A DNA stretch of 64,000 bases from an uncultured Paracoccaceae bacterium (GCA_947496535.1 CANMDE010000001.1:930001-994000), one strand, 5' to 3'; counted from the stretch's first letter, positions 9,064 to 18,827 are shown. Program-made: numbers and translations. The notes: generated by a model not told the origin, from the letters alone.

Positions 9064-9994
9064 TCTACCCGCTGTACGCGGCACGCTAACGCAAGGCCGA
9101 CCTTTGGCAGACCTGACATGGCTTCGCGTTGGCGGCCCGGCAGAGGTGTTTTTCCAGCCCGCCGACCTAGATGATCTTTCGACGTTTCTGATGGCGCTCG
9201 ACCCGTCCGTCCCGGTCTTTCCGATGGGGGTTGGCAGCAACCTGATCGTGCGGGACGGCGGAATTGCTGGGGTCGTGATCCGGCTGGGTCGTGGGTTTAA
9301 CGCAATCGAGGTCGATGGTGATGTTGTCACGGCTGGCGCTGCCGCCCTGGACGCGCATGTCGCGCGGAAGGCGGCAGAGGCCGGGCTGGACCTGACATTT
9401 CTGCGCACCATTCCCGGCGCAATTGGTGGCGCGGTGCGTATGAATGCAGGGTGCTATGGGGCCTATGTCGCGGATGCGCTGATCTCGATCACGGTCGTTC
9501 TGCGGGACGGGACAATTACGGAATTGGACGCGGATGCGCTGCAATTTGCCTACCGGCACAGCACCTTGCCCGAGGGTGCAGTTATTGTTCAGGCGCGGTT
9601 TCAAGCGCCGAAAGGTGACCCGGCGGCGCTGGACCAGAAGATGGCCGAGCAACTGGCGAAACGCGATGAAACCCAGCCGACCAAGGATCGTACAGCCGGG
9701 TCAACCTTCCGGAATCCGGCAGGTTTTTCGTCTACTGGCCGGGACGACGACACGCACGAGTTGAAGGCATGGAAGGTCATTGACGATGCCGGAATGCGGG
9801 GCGCGACGCTGGGCGGCGCGATCATGAATACCAAACACTCCAACTTCCTGACCAATGCTGGCGGGGCGACGGCTGCTGACCTGGAAGATTTGGGTGAGCA
9901 GGTGCGGAAAAAGGTTTACGATTCCAGTCAGATCACGCTAGAGTGGGAAATCATGAGGGTCGGCAAACGAACTGATCCTGACGATAAGAAATAG
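9056..9994 (+). CDS. murB: UDP-N-acetylenolpyruvoylglucosamine reductase
   Basis: FAD- and NADPH-dependent cytoplasmic enzyme that reduces UDP-GlcNAc-enolpyruvate to UDP-MurNAc, 312 residues. Recognisable parts are the [16 protein letters not shown] opening, the FAD-binding [12 protein letters not shown] (about residues 60-71), [17 protein letters not shown], the catalytic serine loop AGSTFRNP, and [16 protein letters not shown] in the substrate domain. The shortened C-terminal side fits type II MurB. It overlaps the preceding membrane-protein gene by 8 bases. An 80-base gap with two hairpins separates it from ddl. Confidence 0.96.
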   Translation: MLDLPAVRGTLTQGRPLADLTWLRVGGPAEVFFQPADLDDLSTFLMALDPSVPVFPMGVGSNLIVRDGGIAGVVIRLGRGFNAIEVDGDVVTAGAAALDAHVARKAAEAGLDLTFLRTIPGAIGGAVRMNAGCYGAYVADALISITVVLRDGTITELDADALQFAYRHSTLPEGAVIVQARFQAPKGDPAALDQKMAEQLAKRDETQPTKDRTAGSTFRNPAGFSSTGRDDDTHELKAWKVIDDAGMRGATLGGAIMNTKHSNFLTNAGGATAADLEDLGEQVRKKVYDSSQITLEWEIMRVGKRTDPDDKK

Positions 9995-9996
9995 AC

Positions 9997-10056
9997 GGTC
10001 GAAAAACGACCAGATCCGGGCAGGATCACACAAGATGACGGGTCGCAAAAGACCCG
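9997..10056 (+). promoter_or_regulatory. Two consecutive perfect hairpins in the murB-ddl gap
   Basis: Hairpin 1: GGTCG (9997-10001), AAAAA loop, CGACC (10007-10011). Hairpin 2: CGGGTC (10039-10044), GCAAAA loop, GACCCG (10051-10056). Neither is followed by a T run, so they are not simple terminators; the second ends 18 bases before the ddl start. They may affect message processing or ddl translation. Structure is read from sequence, function is inferred. Confidence 0.45.
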
Positions 10057-10074
10057 CGAAAGAGGCGGTAGGGT

Positions 10075-10989
10075 ATGTCGAGCAGGGCAAACCCGAAAGT
10101 TGTTGTACTGATGGGCGGCCCATCGGCAGAGCGAGAGGTCTCGCTGTCGTCGGGCCGTGAATGCGCGGCAGCTTTACGGGAAGCGGGATATGAAGTGATC
10201 GAGGTCGATGCGGGCCGCGACCTTTCCTCCCGTCTGATCGAAATCGCACCCGATGTTGTCTTTAACGCCTTGCATGGGCGTTGGGGTGAAGATGGGGCGG
10301 TGCAGGGCATCCTTGAATGGTTGCGTATTCCCTATACCCATTCTGGCATTCTCGCCTCGGCACTTACGCTGGATAAACAGCGCACCAAGGATGTGTATCG
10401 CGAAGCCGGATTGCCGGTTGTCGACAGCATAATCGCGCCTGCGGCCGATGTGCGGGCGCGCCATGTGATGGCCCCGCCTTATGTGGTGAAGCCGTATAAT
10501 GAGGGCTCCAGCGTCGGCATCTACATCGTGAACAAAGACGCCAACAGCCCGCCGCAATTGGCAGACGATATGCCAGAACAGGTCATGGTTGAGGCTTATG
10601 TGCCGGGCCGTGAGATGACGACAACGGTCATGGGTGATCGTGCGCTGACGGTCACGGATATCATCGCTGAAGGTTGGTACGACTATCATGCGAAATATTC
10701 GCCCGGCGGTTCGCAGCACGTCCTGCCTGCTGACATTCCGCCGCAGATTTTCGATGCCTGCATGGATTACGCGCTTCGCGCGCATAAGGCGTTGGGCTGT
10801 CGCGGTGTAAGCCGCACGGACTTCCGATGGGACGAAACCCGTGGATTGGATGGTCTGATCCTTCTTGAAACCAATACCCAGCCCGGTCTCACGCCCACAT
10901 CGCTCACGCCTGAACAGGCAGAGCATGTGGGCATGAGCTTTCCGGAGTTCTGCAGATGGCTGGTGGAGGATGCGTCATGCGATCGTTGA
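10075..10989 (+). CDS. ddl: D-alanine--D-alanine ligase
   Basis: Cytoplasmic ATP-grasp ligase making the D-Ala-D-Ala dipeptide used by MurF, 304 residues as is typical of DdlB. It opens with VVVLMGGPSAEREVSLSSG (Ddl signature), has NALHGRWGEDGAVQG near residue 64, the ATP-binding PPYVVKPYNEGSSVG (about 136-150), and the C-terminal magnesium and phosphate-binding stretch LLETNTQPGLTPTSLTP. The start follows two hairpins and an AGAGGCGG purine stretch. It overlaps the true ftsQ start by 13 bases. Assignment is firm. Confidence 0.96.
   Translation: MSSRANPKVVVLMGGPSAEREVSLSSGRECAAALREAGYEVIEVDAGRDLSSRLIEIAPDVVFNALHGRWGEDGAVQGILEWLRIPYTHSGILASALTLDKQRTKDVYREAGLPVVDSIIAPAADVRARHVMAPPYVVKPYNEGSSVGIYIVNKDANSPPQLADDMPEQVMVEAYVPGREMTTTVMGDRALTVTDIIAEGWYDYHAKYSPGGSQHVLPADIPPQIFDACMDYALRAHKALGCRGVSRTDFRWDETRGLDGLILLETNTQPGLTPTSLTPEQAEHVGMSFPEFCRWLVEDASCDR
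10965..10969 (+). promoter_or_regulatory. Shine-Dalgarno site that decides the ftsQ start
   Basis: GGAGG inside the end of ddl lies 7 bases before the ATG at 10977, favouring that codon over the in-frame ATG at 10956, which has no such site. Confidence 0.6.
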
Positions 10990-11870
10990 TGCGCCGCCCC
11001 GCCACAGATGTACCCCGCGATCCCGCGCCCTCGCGCTGGGTTTACCGGTATCAAAGGTTGATGCTGACACCCGGTTTCCGGGCGACCGTCAAAGTCGGCG
11101 TGCCTATCCTGCTTGTCGCTGCCATCGCAACCAGCTGGTTCTCGCATGAGGAAAACCGGCAGATGCTGAACGATCAGATTGCACAGGCCAAGGCGACGTT
11201 TCAGGAACGCCCGCAATTCATGGTCAACCAGATGAACATCACCGGGATTGAAGACGCAGTTAAGGTGGATGTGGCGAGCGTCTTGCCTGTCGAATTTCCG
11301 GTTTCGTCCTTCGCGCTTGATCTGCAGGAAATGCGCAAAACGGTCGAGGCGCTTGATACCGTCCGTTCGGCCAGCGTGCGGGTCGGGCAGAGCGGCACGC
11401 TTGATGTCAGGGTCAGCCCCCGCGTTCCTGTGGCACTTTGGCGGGATAAAGGCACCTTGCGTTTGATCGACGCCGACGGCGTGTTTTCGGGCACCGTCAG
11501 TGCGCGGGCGGATCGTCTGGATTTGCCGCTGATTGCCGGCGAAGGTGCGGAACAAAGCATTGACGAGGCGCTGGCGCTCTTCGTCGGGGCGGGGCCATTG
11601 CAATCACGGGTGCGCGGTCTGGTCCGCATGGGCGAACGGCGCTGGGACATCGTGCTTGACCGAAAGCAGCGTATCCTGTTGCCCGCCGATAACCCGACCG
11701 CAGCGCTGGATCGGGTTATCGCGCTAACCGGTGCGCAAGACATGCTCGAACGTGATGTGGCCGTCGTGGATATGCGCAACGCGGCCCGACCCACCTTGCG
11801 GATGAGCGAAGAAGCAACAGCGGCTCTGCGCCGCGTCAATAATAAAAAAAATACAGGGGCAGACGAATAA
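10977..11870 (+). CDS. ftsQ: Cell division protein FtsQ
   Basis: Bitopic divisome protein that links early and late division proteins through FtsB and FtsL. From the ATG at 10977 it has 297 residues: a basic cytoplasmic tail, one membrane helix (VGVPILLVAAIATSWF, about 39-54), a POTRA domain (about 75-145, with MNITGIEDAVKVDVASVL and VRSASVRVGQSGTLDVRVS) and the periplasmic FtsQ beta domain (RVPVALWRDKGTLRLIDADG). Alphaproteobacterial FtsQ proteins have this size. The stop TAA shares its last base with the ftsA ATG, so the two are coupled. Confidence 0.93.
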   Translation: MRSLMRRPATDVPRDPAPSRWVYRYQRLMLTPGFRATVKVGVPILLVAAIATSWFSHEENRQMLNDQIAQAKATFQERPQFMVNQMNITGIEDAVKVDVASVLPVEFPVSSFALDLQEMRKTVEALDTVRSASVRVGQSGTLDVRVSPRVPVALWRDKGTLRLIDADGVFSGTVSARADRLDLPLIAGEGAEQSIDEALALFVGAGPLQSRVRGLVRMGERRWDIVLDRKQRILLPADNPTAALDRVIALTGAQDMLERDVAVVDMRNAARPTLRMSEEATAALRRVNNKKNTGADE

Positions 11871-13204
11871 TGGGCGATCTCTACGAAAGTCAGCGTGCCA
11901 TGCGGAACATGCGCAAGGCGGCCATGCAACGCGGTGTTGTGGCCATTCTTGACGTGGGGACATCGAAAATCGCCTGTCTGGTTCTGCGTTTCGACGGGCC
12001 AGAACAGTTTCGGACGTCCGATGGCGTCGGGTCGATGGCAGGGCAATCGCAATTCCGGGTCATTGGTGCGGCCACAACCCGGTCACGCGGTGTGCGCTTT
12101 GGCGAAGTGGACGCGATGCAGGAAACAGAGCGTGCCATTCGAACCGCTGTCCAGGCGGCGCAGAAGATGGCTAACGTGCGCGTTGATCACGTCATCGCCT
12201 GTCTCGCAGGGGCGCGGCCGCGGTCCTATGGTCTGGATGGGTCGGTCGACATCGTTGGCGGTATGGTGTCCGAGCAGGATATCGGGCGCGTAATGGCCGC
12301 TTGCGACGTGCCGGATTATGGTGCTGACCGTGATGTTCTTCATGCGCAGCCGGTCAACTTTGCGCTGGACCATCGTTCGGGCATGGCTGATCCGCGTGGT
12401 CAGATCGGCAACCGGTTGAATACCGACATGCACATGCTGACGGTGGACGCCACCGCGATCCAGAACCTTTTCTACTGTATCAAACGGTGTGATCTGGAAT
12501 TGGCGGGTCTGGCTTCTTCGGCGTATGTGTCCGGCATTTCGGCATTGGTGGAAGATGAACAGGAACTGGGTGCCGCCTGTATCGATTTGGGTGGTGGCTC
12601 AACCGGTGTGTCCGTCTTTATGAAAAAACACATGATCTATGCCGATGCCGTGCGCATGGGCGGGGATCATGTGACCTCTGACATCTCAATGGGTTTGCAA
12701 ATCCCGGCCAATACCGCCGAGCGTATCAAGACCTTTTATGGCGGGGTCGTTGCGACGGGCATGGATGACCGCGAAATGATCGAGATCGGCGGCGAAACCG
12801 GTGATTGGGAACATGACAGGCGTACCGTCAGCCGGGCCGAACTGATCGGGATCATGCGGCCACGGGTCGAAGAAATCCTCGAGGAAGTGCGTCTGCGCCT
12901 TGATGCTGCCGGGTTCGAACATTTGCCAAGCCAGCAGATCGTCCTGACCGGCGGCGGCAGCCAGATTCCGGGCCTGGATGGGTTGGCAAGCAAAATTCTG
13001 GGCCAACAGGTGCGGCTGGGGCGGCCATTGCGGGTGCAGGGGCTTCCGCAGGCGGCGATCGGCCCCGCATTTTCGTCGGCGGTTGGCCTGACATTGTTTG
13101 CGGCAAACCCGCAGGATGAATGGTGGGATTTCGAGATTCCTGCCGACACTTACCCCGCGCGATCGCTAAAACGGGCCGTGAAATGGTTCAAGGACAACTG
13201 GTAA
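11870..13204 (+). CDS. ftsA: Cell division protein FtsA
   Basis: Actin-like ATPase that anchors FtsZ to the membrane and recruits late division proteins; 444 residues. Actin-fold signatures are VAILDVGTSKIACLVL (phosphate 1, about 24-39), AACIDLGGGSTGVSVF (phosphate 2, about 239-254) and QIVLTGGGSQIPGL (adenosine, about 358-371). The C-terminus PARSLKRAVKWFKDNW is an amphipathic membrane-targeting helix with the usual basic and tryptophan residues. One-base overlap with ftsQ upstream and a 177-base gap before ftsZ. Assignment firm. Confidence 0.96.
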   Translation: MGDLYESQRAMRNMRKAAMQRGVVAILDVGTSKIACLVLRFDGPEQFRTSDGVGSMAGQSQFRVIGAATTRSRGVRFGEVDAMQETERAIRTAVQAAQKMANVRVDHVIACLAGARPRSYGLDGSVDIVGGMVSEQDIGRVMAACDVPDYGADRDVLHAQPVNFALDHRSGMADPRGQIGNRLNTDMHMLTVDATAIQNLFYCIKRCDLELAGLASSAYVSGISALVEDEQELGAACIDLGGGSTGVSVFMKKHMIYADAVRMGGDHVTSDISMGLQIPANTAERIKTFYGGVVATGMDDREMIEIGGETGDWEHDRRTVSRAELIGIMRPRVEEILEEVRLRLDAAGFEHLPSQQIVLTGGGSQIPGLDGLASKILGQQVRLGRPLRVQGLPQAAIGPAFSSAVGLTLFAANPQDEWWDFEIPADTYPARSLKRAVKWFKDNW

Positions 13205-13381
13205 TACGCAAGATATTGCCGACTATTCGAAATACAGGCCAATCTGCCATTTTTTTGTCCAGATTTGGTAGATATTTTGTGTTTTTGTCGTGACCTTTCG
13301 GCATCACTCGGTTAACATCTTCGTAATTTCGGCGCAGGGGCCTATTTGGGCAGGCAAATAAAAAAAGAAGGCGGACAGAGC
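13205..13381 (+). promoter_or_regulatory. ftsA-ftsZ intergenic region with CtrA-like site
   Basis: 177 AT-rich bases that probably contain an ftsZ promoter. TTAA at 13312-13315 and GTAA at 13323-13326 are spaced 7 bases apart, one mismatch from the alphaproteobacterial CtrA box TTAA-N7-TTAA. No convincing sigma-70 hexamer pair was found. CtrA control of ftsZ is known in Caulobacter; here it is inference. Confidence 0.35.
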
Positions 13382-15028
13382 ATGACATTAAATCTTTCGT
13401 TTCCGGGACAAGAAGACCTGAAGCCAAGGATCACCGTATTTGGTGTTGGCGGGGCAGGCGGCAATGCCGTCAACAATATGATCGAACAAGAGCTGGACGG
13501 GACCGAATTTGTGGTCGCGAATACCGACGCGCAGGCGCTGCAGCAGTCGCGTGCTCAGGCAAAAATCCAGATGGGTCTGAAGGTCACCGAAGGTTTGGGC
13601 GCTGGGGCGCGCGCAACAGTTGGTGCCGCTGCAGCCGAAGAAAGTATCGAACAGATCGTTGATCACCTTGCCGGGGCGCATATGTGCTTTATCACCGCGG
13701 GCATGGGCGGCGGTACAGGTACTGGTGCTGCACCGATTATCGCCCAAGCTGCGCGTGAATTGGGCGTTCTGACCGTGGGTGTTGTGACCAAGCCGTTTCA
13801 GTTCGAAGGCGGCAAACGGATGCAGCAGGCCGAAGACGGCGTTGATGCGCTGCAAAAGGTTGTCGACACGCTGATCATCATCCCCAACCAGAACCTGTTC
13901 CGGTTGGCGAATGAAAACACGACCTTTACCGAAGCCTTCGCCATGGCTGACGATGTTCTTTATCAGGGCGTCAAAGGCGTGACTGACCTGATGGTTCGTC
14001 CCGGTCTGATCAACCTCGACTTTGCCGACGTCCGCGCAGTGATGGACGAAATGGGCAAAGCCATGATGGGCACTGGCGAAGGTGAGGGCGAAAACCGCGC
14101 CATTCAGGCCGCGGAAAAAGCCATTGCCAACCCGCTTCTGGACGAAATTAGCCTTGAGGGCGCAAAGGGCGTTCTGATCAATATTACAGGTGGTTACGAC
14201 CTGACCTTGTTTGAGTTGGATGAAGCCGCCAACAAGATCCGCGAGAAAGTGGATTCAGAGGCAAACATCATCGTCGGTTCGACTTTGGACACCGGCATGG
14301 AAGGGCGTATGCGCGTTTCCGTTGTGGCAACAGGCATTGATGCCAACGTTAGCCGAACAGAAGTTCCGGTACCGCGCCGGTCGATGGCAGCGCCGCTGAC
14401 CCAGACAGTCGAGGCGGAAGATACCCAGGAAGAAGAGGTTGCTCCGGCAGCTGCTGTTGCCGCTGTGGAAACACCGGCTGCGGCTACCGTAGCAGAAGAC
14501 CGCAACCTGTTCGGCGAACCAACGGCTGCGCCGCAGGCAGCGCCCCAACAGGAACCAGCACCTGCGCCGCAGCCAGAGTTTCAGCCGCAACCTCAAGTGG
14601 CCGAAGCACCGCCTGCCGCAGCAGTAGCAGCTGATGATGGTCTTCCCCCACCAGCCTATGCGCCGCGCCCAGAGCCAGCGATGACCGAAGCCGATTCCTT
14701 TGTGGCACCGCGCGCGCCGACACCTGGCTCGCCATCGCCCGAAGCCATGGCGCGGTTGCAAGCAGCCGTGAGCCGGGTGCCCGGCCAGCAGCAAGCTGCG
14801 CCACAGCAATCGCAAGCTGCACCGGAGCCGCAAGAAGTGGAAGAGGCTGACAAGCCACGTTTCGGGATCAATTCGCTGATCAATCGGATGACCGGCGCGC
14901 AGGCAGAGGCAAGCCCGCAACCGGCCCGTCAGCAACCGCAGGTCCGCGGTTTGCACGAGGAACCACAAGTCGATCCAGAGCAGGAAAAGATCGAAATTCC
15001 CGCGTTTTTGCGTAGGCAGGCCAACTGA
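13382..15028 (+). CDS. ftsZ: Cell division protein FtsZ with long C-terminal linker
   Basis: Tubulin-like GTPase that forms the Z ring. The ATG at 13382 ([15 protein letters not shown]) is chosen over 13346 because it matches alphaproteobacterial FtsZ and has a purine-rich ribosome site. GTPase domain: [12 protein letters not shown], tubulin signature GGGTGTG at residues 109-115, and the T7 loop DFADVRAVM. The globular part ends near residue 320; then comes an Ala/Pro/Gln/Glu-rich disordered linker of about 170 residues, a conserved [14 protein letters not shown] block (about 491-504), and the terminal peptide [12 protein letters not shown] that binds FtsA and other partners. At 548 residues it is much longer than E. 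coli FtsZ (383) but normal for alphaproteobacteria. Confidence 0.97.
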   Translation: MTLNLSFPGQEDLKPRITVFGVGGAGGNAVNNMIEQELDGTEFVVANTDAQALQQSRAQAKIQMGLKVTEGLGAGARATVGAAAAEESIEQIVDHLAGAHMCFITAGMGGGTGTGAAPIIAQAARELGVLTVGVVTKPFQFEGGKRMQQAEDGVDALQKVVDTLIIIPNQNLFRLANENTTFTEAFAMADDVLYQGVKGVTDLMVRPGLINLDFADVRAVMDEMGKAMMGTGEGEGENRAIQAAEKAIANPLLDEISLEGAKGVLINITGGYDLTLFELDEAANKIREKVDSEANIIVGSTLDTGMEGRMRVSVVATGIDANVSRTEVPVPRRSMAAPLTQTVEAEDTQEEEVAPAAAVAAVETPAAATVAEDRNLFGEPTAAPQAAPQQEPAPAPQPEFQPQPQVAEAPPAAAVAADDGLPPPAYAPRPEPAMTEADSFVAPRAPTPGSPSPEAMARLQAAVSRVPGQQQAAPQQSQAAPEPQEVEEADKPRFGINSLINRMTGAQAEASPQPARQQPQVRGLHEEPQVDPEQEKIEIPAFLRRQAN

Positions 15029-15069
15029 TTGTTGCTAGATAATATCGTGACGTAGGGTCGCAATGTATA

Positions 15070-15100
15070 AATAAGGCCGCTAGTAGCGGTCTTATTTTTT
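15070..15100 (+). terminator. Rho-independent terminator after ftsZ
   Basis: An 11-pair stem (AATAAGGCCGC with GCGGTCTTATT, one G-U pair) around the loop TAGTA is followed by a T run up to 15100. It sits 42 bases after the ftsZ stop and ends the long division operon. Confidence 0.85.
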
Positions 15101-15245
15101 ATTATTCAATGAGTTATGGGTGTTGCCTTAAAGTTGCCACAAAGCTGCCCGGCCATGTTTCAGTCCGTTGTAAAGAGTGAGTTGAGACGGTGCCTTCGAC
15201 ACTCTACTTGAATACTAATGAAAAATTGCGCAGAGGCAGCGAGCC

Positions 15246-16163
15246 GTGCAAACAACGATAAAAAAAGAAATAGTCTTCGAAGGCGTCGGATTGCATTCCG
15301 GTGTTCCTGTGCGCCTTGTCCTAAAGCCTGCGTCCTCGGATCACGGGATTGTCTTCCGTCGCGTTGATTTGGCCGAGATGCCAAAACTGGCCGCGCTTTG
15401 GAACCATGTCGTTGTTTCACCCCTGAATACACGCCTCACGAACCCGGACGGTGTGACCGTATCGACAATCGAACATATCATGGCAGCACTTGCCGGATGT
15501 GGCGTCCACAATGCGTTGATTGATATCGACGGACCAGAGGTACCTATCCTTGATGGTTCATCCGCCACCTTTGTGCGTGGGATCGTTGAGGCAGGGTTAA
15601 CCCGGCTTGGTGCGCCCTTGCGGGCGATTGAAATTCTGCGTGATGTCACGATGGAAGATGGGCCGGTGATGGCCCGCCTGTCACCTGCAACCACGCTGCA
15701 GATTGATTTCTCGATTGCGTTTCCTGATCCGGCGATTGGGCAACAACACAAAACCATCAACCTTGCCAATGGGGCTTTCGTCCGTGAATTGTGTGATAGC
15801 CGGACGTTCTGCCGTTCAACAGATGTTGATGCGATGCGTGCCAATGGTCTCGCACTTGGTGGTACCATGGAAAACGCGGTTGTTGTCGATGGCGACAAGG
15901 TACTCACGCCGGGTGGCCTGCGCCACCGGGATGAGGCGGTACGCCATAAAATGCTTGATGCGCTTGGTGATCTTTACACCGCCGGAGCGCCTATTCTGGG
16001 CCGCTACACCGGTGTCCGCTCTGGCCATGCCATGACCAACAAGTTGCTTTGCGCACTGTTTGATCAGTCCGACGCATGGCGCTGGGTGAATTGCGACGCG
16101 AAAATTGCCGCTCGACTGCCCGGTGTCGGGGTCAGCCTGGCCGACTTGGACGCTGTTGCTTGA
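15246..16163 (+). CDS. lpxC: UDP-3-O-acyl-N-acetylglucosamine deacetylase
   Basis: Zinc-dependent cytoplasmic deacetylase, the committed step of lipid A synthesis; 305 residues. It begins at GTG 15246 with QTTIKKEIVFEGVGLHSG, the standard LpxC opening. Zinc ligands are visible as EHIMAALAG (His77) and the pair in HKMLDALGD; RSGHAMTNKLL carries the catalytic histidine. The gene lies after the ftsZ terminator and so probably has its own promoter in the 145 bases upstream. ftsZ-lpxC-bamD-recN order is conserved in alphaproteobacteria. Confidence 0.96.
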   Translation: MQTTIKKEIVFEGVGLHSGVPVRLVLKPASSDHGIVFRRVDLAEMPKLAALWNHVVVSPLNTRLTNPDGVTVSTIEHIMAALAGCGVHNALIDIDGPEVPILDGSSATFVRGIVEAGLTRLGAPLRAIEILRDVTMEDGPVMARLSPATTLQIDFSIAFPDPAIGQQHKTINLANGAFVRELCDSRTFCRSTDVDAMRANGLALGGTMENAVVVDGDKVLTPGGLRHRDEAVRHKMLDALGDLYTAGAPILGRYTGVRSGHAMTNKLLCALFDQSDAWRWVNCDAKIAARLPGVGVSLADLDAVA

Positions 16164-16191
16164 GCTTAACTGCATTCAGTTGATCCGTTCG

Positions 16192-16222
16192 ATCCTAAAA
16201 GGCATTTTGCCTCGGATTTTTC
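16192..16222 (+). terminator. Possible terminator after lpxC
   Basis: AGGCA (16200-16204), loop TTT, TGCCT (16208-16212), extended by ATCC/GGAT pairing across an internal loop, then TTTTTCT. The stem is imperfect, so strength is uncertain. Confidence 0.45.
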
Positions 16223-16290
16223 TATGCTAGATGCGTATCAATGTGGGCCTAACGGCTTGTTTTCGAGCGGACGATGCGGGGACACCAATA

Positions 16291-17139
16291 ATGTCAGGCA
16301 GCAATAAGGTTTTCGGCCCAAAGGGCATGCGCTTTGGTGCGGTACTGGCATTGGTACTGCTGACCGCCTGCGGCGGTGGCGACACACGGGCACCGCTGGA
16401 AAATCAGTCCGCCCAACAGATTTTCCAACTTGGTGAGCGGCAACTGCAAGATGGTCGCCCTGACGATGCGGCATTTTCGTTCGGTGAGATTGAGCGCCTT
16501 TATCCTTACTCGGACTACGCGCAGCGTGGCCTGATCATGCAGGCGTTTTCCTATCACAAGGATGAAGACTACCCCAACAGCCGGGCCAGCGCACAACGCT
16601 ACATTGATTTCTACCCGACCGAAGACGACGCCGCCTACGCAGCTTATCTTCTGGCCTTGTCCTATTACGATCAGATTGATGAAATCGGACGCGATCAGGG
16701 GCTGACATTCCAAGCCCTGCAATCCTTGCGCAACGTGATCGAGACATATCCTGACAGCGAATACGCCGCGCTGTCGGTACAGAAATTCGACTTGGCCTTT
16801 GATCATCTCGCGGCGAAAGAGATGGAAATCGGACGCTACTACCTGAAGCGTGGCCACTTCGCCGCCGCGACCAACCGTTTCCGCACCGTGGTCGAGGATT
16901 TCCAGACGACCATTCACACTGCCGAAGCGCTGCATAGATTGGTCGAAAGCTACCTCGCCCTTGGCCTTGTGGACGAGGCGCAGTCGGCAGGGGCGATCCT
17001 GGGCTATAACTACCGATCCAGTGAATGGTACGAAGCCAGTTATGCGCTTCTGACGGACCGAGGTCTGAGCATGAGCGCGGCTGGCGACAACTGGTTATCG
17101 TCAATCTATCGGCAGGTCATCCGTGGTGAATGGCTCTGA
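16291..17139 (+). CDS. bamD: Outer membrane protein assembly factor BamD
   Basis: Lipoprotein of the BAM complex, which inserts beta-barrel proteins into the outer membrane. From the ATG at 16291 it has 283 residues with a lipoprotein signal ending in the lipobox LLTAC (Cys27); the ATG at 16327 would also keep this signal. The body is a TPR-like helical repeat array: FQLGERQLQDGRPDDAAFSF, RLYPYSDYAQRGLIMQAFSY, YPDSEYAALSVQKFDLA and GRYYLKRGHFAAATNRF, all YfiO/BamD hallmarks. It lies between lpxC and recN as in other alphaproteobacteria. Firm assignment. Confidence 0.93.
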   Translation: MSGSNKVFGPKGMRFGAVLALVLLTACGGGDTRAPLENQSAQQIFQLGERQLQDGRPDDAAFSFGEIERLYPYSDYAQRGLIMQAFSYHKDEDYPNSRASAQRYIDFYPTEDDAAYAAYLLALSYYDQIDEIGRDQGLTFQALQSLRNVIETYPDSEYAALSVQKFDLAFDHLAAKEMEIGRYYLKRGHFAAATNRFRTVVEDFQTTIHTAEALHRLVESYLALGLVDEAQSAGAILGYNYRSSEWYEASYALLTDRGLSMSAAGDNWLSSIYRQVIRGEWL

Positions 17140-17174
17140 ACACGGCGGGGTAAGCCCGCCCGACGGCATCTGAT

Positions 17175-18827
17175 ATGCTGCGTGGCCTCGATATCCGCGA
17201 CATGCTGATCATTGACCGGCTGGAGCTGAACTTTCAGCCGGGCCTCAATGTGTTGACCGGCGAAACCGGAGCGGGCAAATCTATCTTGCTGGACTGTCTT
17301 GGCTTCGTGCTTGGTTGGCGTGGGCGAGCTGAATTGGTCCGGCAAGGGGCAGAGCAGGGCGAGGTCACAGCGTGTTTTGACCTGCCGGAGGGTCATCCCG
17401 GGCGGGCCATACTGCAAGAGGCCGGTATCAGTATTGACGACGAACTGATCTTGCGGCGGGTCAACAGCCGCGATGGACGCAAGACAGCCTGGATCAACGA
17501 CCGGCGCGTCAGCGGAGAGGTTCTTCGGGCATTGTCTGACACGCTGGTTGAACTCCACGGGCAGCACGACGATCGCGGTTTGCTTAACCCAAGAGGCCAT
17601 CGTCAGATGTTGGACGCCTTCGCAGGCTTGTCGGACGATGTGGCACTGGTGCGGTCTGCATGGAAAGCCCTCAATCAGACACGAAAGGCGCTTGAGTCTG
17701 CACAGGTGCGAATTGATGAGGCCAAGGCCGAAGAGGATTACCTACGGCACGCCGTTGCGGAACTTGATGCGCTTGCTCCTGAGCCGGGTGAGGAGCAGAC
17801 GCTGGACACGCAACGCAGGTTGATGCAGGCGGCGGAAAAGATCAGAACCGATATCGCCAAAGCGGGTGAGGCACTGGGGCTTAACGGGGCAGAAGGCATG
17901 GTCACGGATGCCAGCCGGTGGCTTGAAGGTGTGGTCGATCAGGCAGAGGGTCAGTTGGACGAAACGCTGTCGGCTATAGAACGCGCCGCACTTGCGCTGG
18001 ATGAGGCGCAGCAGGGCGTCACTCAGTGTCTCGATGCACTGTCCTTCAATCCGACAGAGTTGGAAGAAGCCGAAGAACGGCTTTTCGCAATCCGCGGGCT
18101 TGCCAGAAAACACAACGTGGCCCCTGATGAGCTGAGCGATCTTGCGGATGACCTGCGGAACCGTCTGGCCATTCTGGATGACAGCGCGTCGGATCTGGAG
18201 ACGCTGCAGGGCAACTTGAATACTGCGCAGGCAAAGTATGATGATGCCTCTAATGGGCTACGACGAAAGCGGAGTGATGCGGCACAGGCGCTTGATCAAG
18301 CGATGGCAACCGAACTTGCGCCGCTCAAGATGGAACGGGCCGTATTCACCACGGATCTGCAACCGGCCGAGCCAGGCCCAGAGGGTATCGATACCGTGGC
18401 GTTTACCGTCGCGACCAATCCCGGCGCGCCTGCCGGGCCGCTCAACAAGATCGCATCGGGCGGCGAACTCAGCCGGTTTCTTTTGGCGCTTAAGGTTTGC
18501 CTGACTGACATCAATAGTGGCCTGACCATGATCTTTGACGAGATTGATCGCGGCGTTGGTGGGGCGACGGCTGACGCGGTTGGCAGGCGTCTTTCCGATC
18601 TCGCCGGTGCAGGGCAAGTCCTGGTCGTGACCCATTCACCGCAGGTGGCTGCATTGGGTGCCCATCATTGGCGTGTGGAAAAACATCAGGACGCGGCTGT
18701 CACGTCGTCCACTGTCGTGGCGCTGAGCCCGCAGGCGCGGGTGGACGAGATTGCGCGGATGATTTCAGGGGACACAATTACCGATGCTGCACGGGAAGCG
18801 GCGAAGGAACTGATCAGGTCATTGTGA
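17175..18827 (+). CDS. recN: DNA repair protein RecN
   Basis: SMC-like ATPase acting in double-strand break repair with RecA; 550 residues. Walker A is GETGAGKS (residues 29-36); the middle is a helical, charged coiled-coil stretch (about 150-370); the C-terminal half of the ATPase head carries the ABC signature SGGELSRFLLALK, Walker B LTMIFDEIDRGVGG, and the VVTHSPQVAALG switch. All elements are present in the normal order. It follows bamD after 35 bases and ends the conserved cluster; RecN is often followed by ligA in related genomes, which is not the case here. Confidence 0.96.
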   Translation: MLRGLDIRDMLIIDRLELNFQPGLNVLTGETGAGKSILLDCLGFVLGWRGRAELVRQGAEQGEVTACFDLPEGHPGRAILQEAGISIDDELILRRVNSRDGRKTAWINDRRVSGEVLRALSDTLVELHGQHDDRGLLNPRGHRQMLDAFAGLSDDVALVRSAWKALNQTRKALESAQVRIDEAKAEEDYLRHAVAELDALAPEPGEEQTLDTQRRLMQAAEKIRTDIAKAGEALGLNGAEGMVTDASRWLEGVVDQAEGQLDETLSAIERAALALDEAQQGVTQCLDALSFNPTELEEAEERLFAIRGLARKHNVAPDELSDLADDLRNRLAILDDSASDLETLQGNLNTAQAKYDDASNGLRRKRSDAAQALDQAMATELAPLKMERAVFTTDLQPAEPGPEGIDTVAFTVATNPGAPAGPLNKIASGGELSRFLLALKVCLTDINSGLTMIFDEIDRGVGGATADAVGRRLSDLAGAGQVLVVTHSPQVAALGAHHWRVEKHQDAAVTSSTVVALSPQARVDEIARMISGDTITDAAREAAKELIRSL

